Assembly (NCBI GenBank): GCA_944381365.1
Contig: CALWKW010000001.1
Span: forward strand, 124,001 to 188,000
Direction of reading: 5' to 3'
From: an uncultured Christensenellaceae bacterium
GTDB lineage: Bacteria > Bacillota > Clostridia > Christensenellales > UBA3700
Length of the DNA stretch: 64,000 nt
Numbering within the stretch: position 1 is the stretch's first letter; every line of letters begins with the position of its first letter. Under the pieces are notes generated by a model. The model worked only from the letters and a program-made list of their open reading frames with translations, was not told where the DNA came from and ran no database searches. Below, one piece after another: positions 57,205-64,000 of this stretch. The position numbers and the translations under genes are program-made.

Positions 57205-59106
57205 CTATTTTGCATTAAAATATACCACCTGATTATTCCTTACATTTTGCCCTGCGACAGGAAATTGATAGAATACTTTTCCTTTTTCTCCTACAAATTC
57301 ATAATCGAGTCCTGCTTTTTTGAGTTCGACAATGGCATCGGCAATACTCATATCCATGATATTGGGCATTATCACTTCTTCATAGCCCTGTTCATCCTTA
57401 TCCGAATATACGGGAGCAATGTTTTTATAGTTGAAAATACTCGAAAAAATCTGCCCGACATAAGGTGCCGCTACTATACTTCCGTAATATACATATCCTT
57501 GCGGTTCATCTACCAACATAAGACACACCAAAGTATCGTCTCCCACATCGCTGAAACCTATAAATGAAGATATATATTTTCCAGAAGCTATCGCACCGTT
57601 TTCGTATTTTTGAGCTGTTCCCGTCTTTCCGCCGATATTATAACCGGGGACATAAGCATTTTTTCCGCTGCCCTCCGATACTACGCTGTAAAGATATTCT
57701 TTAAGAGTCTTGCTCGTACTTTCGCTTATAGTCTTGTTTTTTATTTCTGCGACATGCGAATATGCTATGTTGCCGTTGATATCTTTTATATTGTCTACCA
57801 CATAAGGCTCATAAATTTTTCCTCCGTTTACGACCGAACAAACCGCACTTGCAAGCTGGATAGGCGTTACGGCAATAGCCTGCCCGAATCCTATTCTGGC
57901 GATATCGACATTCTGCACCCTGTCAAGATTGAGCATTATTCCGCTTGCTTCTCCCGATATATCCACTCCTGTCTTTGCACCGAGTCCGAATTTGTCAAAA
58001 TATTCGTACATTTTTTCTTTACCTACCGTCAGAGCCACATCCATAAACACGCAGTTGCAAGAATTTTGAATTCCCTCCTCAAAAGTCTGACTGCCATGTC
58101 CTATACTTCTCCAGCACTTAATTCTTTGTCCGTCCACCATAGAACTGCCACCGCAATAATACGAATGCTTTATAGCATTGTTTTCAAGTCCTATTGCCGA
58201 TGTAAGAATTTTAAAAGTCGAGCCAGGCTCGTACGCATCTGTCACGAGAAGATTTCTCGAGCCTTGCAAAAGTAAGTCCATATCATCTCTCGGGATATCG
58301 TTCAAGTCATAAGTGGGGGCACTTGCCATTGCAAGCACTGCTCCCGTGTTTGCACTCATGATAATGCAGCTTGCTGATTTTGAGTTGTATTTGATTTGAG
58401 CGTCCTCTACCGCTTTTTGAGCAAATGACTGCATATAATAATCTATCGTAAGCTGAGTCGTCATGCCTTTTATCGAATCCACATATATGGTCTTATTGCT
58501 GTCTAATTCTCGTCCTATAAGGTCTGTCTGCGTATAAGAAGCTCCGTCCACACCTTTTAGATACTCGTCATAATACATTTCAATTCCGCTTTGACCTACT
58601 CCGTCACTGTTTGTAAATCCCAATACCTGAGTAAGAAAGTTGCCATAGCTATAATATCGATTGCTGTCAGCAGTAAGATACAAGCCGTTTATATCCGTAG
58701 ATATAAGTTGAAGCATCTGCGATTTTGACAAATTTTTTGCTACCGTTATTTCGCTTACTCCTGTCTTAGAAAGCTTTTTTTCAAGGCTTTGAGCATCTAC
58801 TCCCAAAATAGAAGAAATATTCTCGGCAATAAACTTAGGGTCATCTATTTCGTTTGGTCTTACATAAAGCGTATAAACAGTGCTGCTTTTTGCCAATACT
58901 ATGCCGTTTGAATCGACAATATCTCCTCTGTCCGCCCTGAAAGGCAGTTCTCTCGTCCATTGGTCATAAGCAAGATACTGAAGACCTTCGCTCCAAACTA
59001 CCTGAAGATAAAATAATCTGCCAAATAAAAGCGTAAATAAAAACACGACCAAAACTATTACAATTATCAATCTTTTTTTGAGAAAAAAATGAGCAATCTT
59101 ATCCAC
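57205..59106 (-). CDS. Class B penicillin-binding protein (PbpB/SpoVD type)
   Basis: Transpeptidase cross-linking peptidoglycan at the septum or spore. The 633 residues have a cytosolic basic N-terminus, one helix (about 13-35), a dimerisation domain (about 50-220), and the transpeptidase with STFK (about 295), SCN and GGKTGTAQ, then one C-terminal PASTA domain (about 575-633). A single PASTA suggests the SpoVD type, but only one class B PBP is present, so it may be the division PBP. The start is GTG at 59106 with AGAGGTG. Confidence 0.93.
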   Translation of the reverse strand: MDKIAHFFLKKRLIIVIVLVVFLFTLLFGRLFYLQVVWSEGLQYLAYDQWTRELPFRADRGDIVDSNGIVLAKSSTVYTLYVRPNEIDDPKFIAENISSILGVDAQSLEKKLSKTGVSEITVAKNLSKSQMLQLISTDINGLYLTADSNRYYSYGNFLTQVLGFTNSDGVGQSGIEMYYDEYLKGVDGASYTQTDLIGRELDSNKTIYVDSIKGMTTQLTIDYYMQSFAQKAVEDAQIKYNSKSASCIIMSANTGAVLAMASAPTYDLNDIPRDDMDLLLQGSRNLLVTDAYEPGSTFKILTSAIGLENNAIKHSYYCGGSSMVDGQRIKCWRSIGHGSQTFEEGIQNSCNCVFMDVALTVGKEKMYEYFDKFGLGAKTGVDISGEASGIMLNLDRVQNVDIARIGFGQAIAVTPIQLASAVCSVVNGGKIYEPYVVDNIKDINGNIAYSHVAEIKNKTISESTSKTLKEYLYSVVSEGSGKNAYVPGYNIGGKTGTAQKYENGAIASGKYISSFIGFSDVGDDTLVCLMLVDEPQGYVYYGSIVAAPYVGQIFSSIFNYKNIAPVYSDKDEQGYEEVIMPNIMDMSIADAIVELKKAGLDYEFVGEKGKVFYQFPVAGQNVRNNQVVYFNAK

Positions 59107-59278
59107 TATTCACCTCTTTTCTACAATATTCTATTGGCAAAATGTCAAAATTATTCGTATGAAGAAATTGCTTTATAAAAGTTGTGATAACGATAAAATT
59201 GCCCTAAGCGTAAATAAATTTAATAATAGATATTCTTATTTGATACCAAATAAAAAATTTAAAGCAAAAAAGACAAAC

Positions 59279-59305
59279 AAAAAAGCGGCTGATGACCGCT
59301 TTTTT
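59279..59305 (-). terminator. Terminator splitting the dcw cluster
   Basis: A 10-bp stem AAAAAAGCGG (59279-59288 with 59296-59305) symmetrical enough for both directions. It ends the mraZ-rsmH transcript before the PBP gene. Confidence 0.9.
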
Positions 59306-59341
59306 GTTGTTAAATATATTAAGATGGAGTGTGTGAAAGTC

Positions 59342-60112
59342 TTAATTTAATTTTCCGCCGAAAAAGTCGCAAACTTTATCAAACCAATTCGTACTTTTTT
59401 CGTATTCGTATGCGGGAATGGTGTATTTGCTTGAATCTATTGTTTGTGTGCCGTCAGCCGTAACTGCACTTGCTACTGTGGAGCTTTCGATAGATTGAGA
59501 TACTCCGCTGTCAGCTACTGCTTGTCCGCTTATCATAAACTGATTTGCTATAAGCATTCCGCAAATTGCCAAAGCTACTACCATAATCGTAACGACAATT
59601 TTTATCATGTCAGCATTGACATTCTTTTTCTTGCTTGCTACTCCGCTTCTCTGATCAACGATTCTTCTCGTTTGATTCATATAGTCGTAGTTTTGGTTGA
59701 TAAGCATATCGTTCTGATATTGCTGCTGTTGATAATTCAAGCTGTTGTCAAAACTCTGTTGAGGAGCTACCCAACCGTTTGACAAATACTGACTTGCCTG
59801 ATTTTGATAAAAACTTGCTACGAATTGAGGAGGCTGCTGAACTTGTTGGGGAGCAACATTCTGCATGTTCTGAACAGGTTGTTGTACAGGCTGAACGACT
59901 TGCTGTTGTACAGGTTGAGGCATAGGCTGCTGGATAGGTGCAGCATTATAAGGTGTTGTGTATTGAGGAGCATTTGCAAAATTGTTGTATTGAGCATAGC
60001 CTTGCATATCGACAGGGTTTGCCTGTCTGTAATAAAACTCTCTTTCGGGAGCCTGCTGCTCATAATTAGCATATTGCTCTTTTTGTTTTTTCTCTCTTGT
60101 CAAAAGTCCCAT
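59342..60112 (-). CDS. P/Q-rich membrane protein in the ftsL slot
   Basis: 256 residues in the place of ftsL, between rsmH and the class B PBP. Residues about 1-160 are cytosolic low-complexity sequence rich in Q, N, P, Y and A (several PVQQ/VQP repeats), a short basic patch (ASKKKN) precedes one membrane helix (about 172-194), and the outside part of about 60 residues is S/T-rich without the leucine-zipper heptads of FtsL/DivIC. I recognise no family; an FtsL-like role is inferred from position and topology. The GTG at 60118 adjoins the AGAGGAGGT RBS, so the ATG at 60112 is used. Confidence 0.75.
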   Translation of the reverse strand: MGLLTREKKQKEQYANYEQQAPEREFYYRQANPVDMQGYAQYNNFANAPQYTTPYNAAPIQQPMPQPVQQQVVQPVQQPVQNMQNVAPQQVQQPPQFVASFYQNQASQYLSNGWVAPQQSFDNSLNYQQQQYQNDMLINQNYDYMNQTRRIVDQRSGVASKKKNVNADMIKIVVTIMVVALAICGMLIANQFMISGQAVADSGVSQSIESSTVASAVTADGTQTIDSSKYTIPAYEYEKSTNWFDKVCDFFGGKLN

Positions 60113-60132
60113 ATACACACCTCCTCTAAACT

Positions 60133-61065
60133 CTATACTCGTTTAGCTATTCTCAATTTTGCACTCGCTGCTCTGGAATTTTCAGCAAGTTCTTCTTCAT
60201 TTGCCACTATCGGCTTTTTTGTGATTATTTCCACTTCTCGCCTTTTATTACAAGTACATATAGGCTGATGCGGTGAACAGATACAATCTTTGTTAAGTTC
60301 TACAAAAGCTCTTTTGACTATTCTGTCCTCAAGCGAATGGAAAGTAATTATACAAATTCTTCCGTTTTCTTTAAGTCTCAGACTTAATTGCGTGACCGCT
60401 CTGTCCAAATCCTTAAGTTCGCCATTTACTTCTATTCTTATTGCCTGAAATGTTCGTTTGCAAGGATTGCCGAATTTCCATCTCAGTTTTGCAGGATAAC
60501 TTTCTTCTACTATTTTGGCAAGTTGCCCTGTTGTCTTTATTTCTTGTTTTTGTCTTGCTGATACAATGTTCTTTGCTATTTTTCTGGAGAGCTTATCTTC
60601 TCCGTATTGCCATATTATGTCAGCAAGTTGATTTTCATCGTATTCATTTACTACATTATAGGCACTCAGGTATTGTTCTCTGTCCATTCTCATATCGAGC
60701 GGTGCGTCTACATTGTAGGAAAATCCTCTTTCTCCGTTGTCCAGCTGATATGAGGAAACTCCCAAATCTATGAGTATTCCGTCCAGCTTGTCCACATTGA
60801 GTTCGTCAAGTCTTGAAAGTGCATTCTTAAAGTCATCGTGGATAATAGTGATTTTTTCGAGATAATCATTAAGTTTTTGTTTTGCACTGTTTATTGCTTC
60901 TATATCTTTATCTACTGCGTACAGGTGTCCGGTCGTAAGCCTTTTTACTATTTCCAAGCTATGTCCGCCGCCGCCTAATGTACAATCGAGATAAATTCCG
61001 TCAGGCTTTATGTCCAAGCCTTCGATACATTCATTTAGCAGTACAGGTATGTGTCTGAATTCCAT
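60133..61065 (-). CDS. rsmH: 16S rRNA (cytosine-1402-N4) methyltransferase
   Basis: SAM-dependent methylation of C1402 in the P-site region of 16S rRNA. The 310 residues begin MEFRHIPVLLNECIE, with the SAM motif LDCTLGGGGHS, DLGVSSYQLD, ERGFSYNVDAPLDMRMD and KRTFQAIRIEVN. The ATG at 61065 lies just after the mraZ stop without a recognisable RBS, so translation is probably coupled; a TTG at 61071 is also possible. Confidence 0.95.
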   Translation of the reverse strand: MEFRHIPVLLNECIEGLDIKPDGIYLDCTLGGGGHSLEIVKRLTTGHLYAVDKDIEAINSAKQKLNDYLEKITIIHDDFKNALSRLDELNVDKLDGILIDLGVSSYQLDNGERGFSYNVDAPLDMRMDREQYLSAYNVVNEYDENQLADIIWQYGEDKLSRKIAKNIVSARQKQEIKTTGQLAKIVEESYPAKLRWKFGNPCKRTFQAIRIEVNGELKDLDRAVTQLSLRLKENGRICIITFHSLEDRIVKRAFVELNKDCICSPHQPICTCNKRREVEIITKKPIVANEEELAENSRAASAKLRIAKRV

Positions 61066-61067
61066 AA

Positions 61068-61517
61068 TCAATATGTGAGAGGCTTGCCGTCTTTGGTCGT
61101 AACTACACCCGACTTTTGTCTTCTTTGTTTTGCGTACTCGTCATAAGCGACTTTGTCCCACAATTCGATTTTCTTACCCATACCGACAAAGACAACATCT
61201 TTTGTGAGATTAAGTTCTTCTCTGATATGAGGGGGAATTGTAAATCTACCCTGCTTGTCTTCCTGAATGTCGAAGATGTTCATATAAATATCTCTGACAT
61301 TTTCTACATCTTCGCTTTCTTCTACCCCAACGCCATCGCTCAATTTTTCAAGCAAGTCATTGAGAGTGTCCTGACCGAAGATATTGAGGTAGTTGCCGTT
61401 TTTGTTTTTGAAGCCATACAAAATGGTCTCGCCCAAAGCAGTACGGTACAAAGCAGGAATTCTCATTCTTCCACGCTCGTCAGCTTGAATACATATCGTT
61501 CCAAAAACCGGCTTCAT
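61068..61517 (-). CDS. mraZ: Transcriptional regulator MraZ
   Basis: AbrB-fold protein that binds repeats upstream of its own operon and controls dcw expression. The 149 residues include two SpoVT/AbrB half-domains with DERGRMRIPALYR and DKQGRFTIPPHIREEL. GGAGGT precedes the ATG. It is the first gene of the division cluster with a consensus promoter. Candidate binding boxes are listed separately. Confidence 0.95.
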   Translation of the reverse strand: MKPVFGTICIQADERGRMRIPALYRTALGETILYGFKNKNGNYLNIFGQDTLNDLLEKLSDGVGVEESEDVENVRDIYMNIFDIQEDKQGRFTIPPHIREELNLTKDVVFVGMGKKIELWDKVAYDEYAKQRRQKSGVVTTKDGKPLTY

Positions 61518-61547
61518 ACCCTACCTCCATTTTTTTATTACACACTC

Positions 61548-61576
61548 ATTATAGCTGCATACGAAAAATTTGTCAA
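61548..61576 (-). promoter_or_regulatory. mraZ (dcw) promoter
   Basis: Perfect consensus: TTGACA (61571-61576), 17-bp spacer, TATAAT (61548-61553), leaving a leader of about 24 bases with GGAGGT. This leadered start contrasts with ftsA. Confidence 0.92.
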
Positions 61577-61584
61577 TAGTTTTT

Positions 61585-61600
61585 TCCAATTTTTTCCCAT
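61585..61600 (-). promoter_or_regulatory. Candidate MraZ boxes upstream of the mraZ promoter
   Basis: Minus strand: TGGGA (61595-61599) and TTGGA (61585-61589), each followed by an A-tract and spaced exactly 10 bp, just upstream of the -35 element. MraZ is known to bind TGGG-type direct repeats with about one-turn spacing. Confidence 0.55.
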
Positions 61601-61741
61601 AAATTTTGAAATGTTTTATTATGCCATAAATAATCAAATATTATATACTATTTATAGTATATAATAACATAAATTTTTCAATTTTTGAAGTCGTATTTTG
61701 TCTAAAAATAAAATAATTGCTGAGAATATTTGTTTCGATTT

Positions 61742-61785
61742 TGGGAAAAATTACCCTATTTCGGGAAAAAATTGGAAAAAATTGA
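61742..61785 (+). promoter_or_regulatory. Phased GGGAAAAA/TTGGAAAAA repeats
   Basis: On the plus strand, G-run plus A-tract units recur about every 10 bp (starts near 61743, 61763, 61773 and 61783, with a reverse ACCC at 61753). They could be additional MraZ sites in inverted orientation or phased A-tracts giving bent DNA; the sequence cannot decide. Confidence 0.4.
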
Positions 61786-62132
61786 AAATATGCGTTATAA
61801 GTCGATATAGACAAATATCTTGTTTACGCCCTATTTATGACTTTTTATTGTGATTTTTACCTAAACAAATCATTAAACAAAACTTTAAAAATATTTTGTT
61901 TTACAAAAACTTTACATTGCTTTTAATCAACTTTTATTTGAATTTTAAAATTTATTCAGAAGGTACAAGTCTTTAGATTATGTTAAATTTAAAAAAAATT
62001 TTTCAAAAATTGATTCCGCCTTGCATAGAAGCATTATCTCAAAAATATTATATATTACCCCGCTCCTAAGAACCTGCAATCCCCTATAATAAAATCGGCC
62101 ACTCTCTTACTTGCCTGACAATTAATCTATAC

Positions 62133-62255
62133 TACTTACAAAGTAATTCTATAATATTTATGCACTTACTTTTATCTTGACTGTATGATAAAAATATTTT
62201 CTTATGCTCTTTTTATTTAATCAAAAAGCTTACTTAGTATTTCTATTTTCTTTAT
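62133..62255 (+). repeat. Direct repeat copy 1, at least 123 bp
   Basis: Identical base for base to 63878-64000. The match starts abruptly at 62133 (previous base differs) and the second copy is cut by the window edge, so its full length is unknown. Confidence 0.95.
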
Positions 62256-62845
62256 GAAACTTTATATATTATATTTTCGCAAATTATTTCATTAATTGAA
62301 TTTCTTACAAAATCTATCTTTCATTATTTGAAAGTATTCTTTGGCTTTTTTATTTTATTGTACTTCTTAAGTATTCTATCTTTTCTTCTTTGATACTTCT
62401 ACCTAAAATTTTTATGATTTATTCTACACAGCTTACTTTTCTATCATTTTCCATTTTTGAGATTATACATAAAAAGTCTTTTATTAATTAAACTTCTTAC
62501 TTTTTTCTATCTTTCAATTCTTGAAATTACTATATAAATTCTCCCCTACACTTATCAGAACTCGATACGATTTTTCTTCATTTATCAAAACTATTTACAT
62601 ACAAATTCTATTTATTCTTATGAACTTACTATAAAATACTTTATTATTCAAAACTTCTTTTTCACATATTCTATATATACTTTATGAAATAACTAATAAA
62701 TAAAAATACATACGAGAACTTTTATATCTTTTCTTTTATAGAGCTTTTTAGCTATACTATCTAATATACTTCTATGAAACTCTTATAAAATAAATCTAAA
62801 TAAAATATTTTATAGAATTACTTAGTAAGTTCTATAAATATTACT
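62133..62845. repeat. Degenerate tandem repeat, period about 65 bp
   Basis: A motif close to CTTACTTNNTTCTATNTTT followed by TTTGAAA/TATGAAA and TATAAAA recurs at about 62163, 62229, 62304, 62364, 62431, 62494, 62587, 62652 and 62716, intervals mostly 60-75 bp. Copies are strongly diverged, so the unit is a visual consensus only. Confidence 0.55.
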
Positions 62846-62913
62846 ATATTATTATTGCAAAAAAATAAATTTATAAATTAAAACTAAAGCTCTATTTTAA
62901 ATTAAATAAGCCA

Positions 62914-62940
62914 CAAAAAAAAGCAAGCCATAAGACTTGC
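62914..62940 (-). terminator. Terminator after the metallophosphoesterase gene
   Basis: GCAAGTC/GGCTTGC stem (7 bp with one G-U pair, 62923-62940) with a U-run of eight on the minus-strand transcript. Confidence 0.85.
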
Positions 62941-62948
62941 TAAAAACC

Positions 62949-63635
62949 TTAATATATTTTTATGAGTTTATTATCCACCTGATCGCATGAAGTAAGATAA
63001 TATTTGATTTGATTTTTTTCTACATACTTGACCGCCCTGCACTCTTTTCCGTGCAAATGTCCATACACCACACTATCTACTTTATATTTTTCAAAAAGCT
63101 TTGTGTACTCACTATCCGACAAAGTAGCATCAAAAGGAGGAAAATGACACATAGCTATCAAGATATCTCCTTCTTCTCTTAACATCTCAGCTTTTTGCAA
63201 AGACATCTCCATTCGCATCAACTCTCTTGCATTTATCTTTTTATCTTCAGCTGTCTGATTGGCAAGATTCCAAAGTCTGCTTCCCGCAATGACTATATTT
63301 CCAAACTTTATTGCGTCATTTTGAAGAATATACATATTTTCATCTAGACTTGCTCTTATTTTTGATAGTGACGACCACCAATAATCATGATTGCCTTTAA
63401 TAAAAACCTTAATTCCCTTGAGTTTAGCGATTTCTTTTAAATCCACAAGTGCATTTTCCAAAGTCATTGCCCATGAAATATCTCCGGAGATAAGAACTAT
63501 ATCCCCTTCATTTACTTTTATATTCCAATCATCACATATCTTTTGCCAATAATTATCCCAACTACCGCCAAAAATATCCATTGGCTTGCTGCTTGAAAAA
63601 GATAGGTGCAAATCGCTTATTGCATATACATTCAT
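62949..63635 (-). CDS. Calcineurin-like metallophosphoesterase
   Basis: A 228-residue phosphoesterase with the full metal-site series: ISDLHLS, LISGDISWAM, IKGNHDYWW, MCHFPPF and YGHLHG. It belongs to a group of small cytosolic metallophosphoesterases widespread in Clostridia; substrate unknown. It is monocistronic, isolated between repeat regions. No RBS: TATAAT ends six bases before the ATG. Confidence 0.9.
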   Translation of the reverse strand: MNVYAISDLHLSFSSSKPMDIFGGSWDNYWQKICDDWNIKVNEGDIVLISGDISWAMTLENALVDLKEIAKLKGIKVFIKGNHDYWWSSLSKIRASLDENMYILQNDAIKFGNIVIAGSRLWNLANQTAEDKKINARELMRMEMSLQKAEMLREEGDILIAMCHFPPFDATLSDSEYTKLFEKYKVDSVVYGHLHGKECRAVKYVEKNQIKYYLTSCDQVDNKLIKIY

Positions 63636-63641
63636 GTTCTT

Positions 63642-63670
63642 ATTATAACAAAATCACTTTGCTTATACAA
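63642..63670 (-). promoter_or_regulatory. Metallophosphoesterase promoter, leaderless arrangement
   Basis: TTGTAT (63665-63670), 17-bp spacer and TATAAT (63642-63647), with six bases to the ATG at 63635. The -35 element is weak. Confidence 0.68.
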
Positions 63671-63877
63671 CCGTTTACAAATTATTTTCGCCATCAATTC
63701 TACATCACATATACCCGCAAGCACCCACCGCCCGCAGCCACGCACGATAATCATATTGATATCGCATACATACGCAGTCGCCCGCTCACACACCCTACAC
63801 CTCAAAATAAAAAGCATCCGTATAGATTAGAATTTTATCGAAAATTCATTGCCTATTTATTTTTATTAATTCAAGAT
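63671..63877. other. Intergenic stretch with a C-rich patch
   Basis: No gene recognised. Between about 63708 and 63800 the plus strand is unusually C-rich (runs such as CACCCACCGCCCGCAGCC), unlike the surrounding A/T-rich DNA. Short frames here lack an RBS and family resemblance. Confidence 0.6.
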
Positions 63878-64000
63878 TACTTACAAAGTAATTCTATAAT
63901 ATTTATGCACTTACTTTTATCTTGACTGTATGATAAAAATATTTTCTTATGCTCTTTTTATTTAATCAAAAAGCTTACTTAGTATTTCTATTTTCTTTAT
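63878..64000 (+). repeat. Direct repeat copy 2, cut by window edge
   Basis: Identical to 62133-62255 over all 123 visible bases; the two copies flank the metallophosphoesterase gene 1745 bp apart in the same orientation. Confidence 0.95.

Larger units (their letters stand above)
61790..62912. other. Gene-free AT-rich region
   Basis: About 1.1 kb without any plausible gene, mostly A/T, dense in stop codons in all frames. From about 62133 it contains degenerate repeats (separate entry). No RNA gene, tRNA or intact mobile element was recognised. Confidence 0.8.

Noticed and set aside
59159-59350. Plus-strand 63-codon frame between the PBP gene and the ftsL-slot gene
   Set aside because: It covers the bidirectional terminator and overlaps the 3' end of the minus-strand gene, has no RBS and a lysine/asparagine composition expected from AT-rich non-coding DNA.
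62133-62845. CRISPR array, because the repeat period is 60-75 bp
   Set aside because: No two units share an exact 25-35 base repeat, spacers are not distinguishable from repeats, and no cas gene is present.
63632-63817. Minus-strand 61-codon frame over the C-rich patch
   Set aside because: It runs across the metallophosphoesterase promoter, has no RBS, and resembles no family; the cysteine-rich translation follows from the base composition.

Overview
The window is a 64 kb piece of an AT-rich, endospore-forming Clostridia-like (low-GC Firmicutes) chromosome. The evidence is the spore genes (pro-sigma-E with spoIIGA, sigG, pro-sigma-K, a YlmC/YmxH protein), the SCIFF peptide with its radical-SAM maturase next to a TIGR04086-type membrane gene, yajC, tgt-queA and ruvBAC, and a meso-diaminopimelate-type MurE. 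All 58 protein genes I accept and the one RNA gene lie on the minus strand, so gene order below runs from high to low coordinates. No insertion sequence, prophage, tRNA, rRNA or CRISPR array was recognised.

Layout in the direction of transcription. (1) 63635-61518: a metallophosphoesterase gene followed by about 1.4 kb of very AT-rich non-coding DNA with degenerate repeats. (2) 61517-47489: a division and cell-wall (dcw) cluster: mraZ, rsmH, an unusual P/Q-rich membrane protein in the ftsL slot, a class B PBP, murE, mraY, murD, ftsW, murA, ftsQ, then ftsA-ftsZ with their own promoter; murF, murG, murC and murB are absent. (3) 47330-42762: sporulation sigma factors (spoIIGA-sigE, sigG, ylmC, nrdR, a small membrane protein, sigK). 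(4) 42717-34734: RNase P RNA and a 2515-residue cyclic beta-1,2-glucan synthase-like enzyme. (5) 34677-22290: rarA, an ABC exporter, ruvX, yebC-proA-ruvC-ruvA-ruvB-queA-tgt, yajC and a TIGR04086-type protein. (6) 22150-20589: SCIFF precursor and maturase. (7) 20343-1: translation, isoprenoid and phospholipid housekeeping genes: rpsB, tsf, pyrH, frr, uppS, cdsA, dxr, rseP, ispG, a polymerase-less PolC relative, rimP-nusA-ylxR-ylxQ-infB-rbfA-nrnA-truB-ribF-nfo, pepP and a partial efp.

The observations I consider most worth following are these. Seven genes (pepP, ruvX, rarA, the glucan synthase, spoIIGA, ftsA and the metallophosphoesterase) lack a Shine-Dalgarno sequence and have a -10 hexamer ending exactly six bases before the ATG, which puts the predicted transcription start on the A of the ATG; they look leaderless. 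The spoIIGA promoter also has the 22-bp spacing and 0A box of a Spo0A-dependent spoIIG promoter, and it physically overlaps the ftsZ terminator. The protein in the usual polC position keeps the PolC N-terminal/OB region and an intact DEDDh exonuclease but has no PHP or polymerase domain.

Limits: everything here is read by eye. Promoter, operator and RNA-structure calls are pattern matches, family assignments rest on recognised motifs and gene order, and residue positions quoted with about are approximate.
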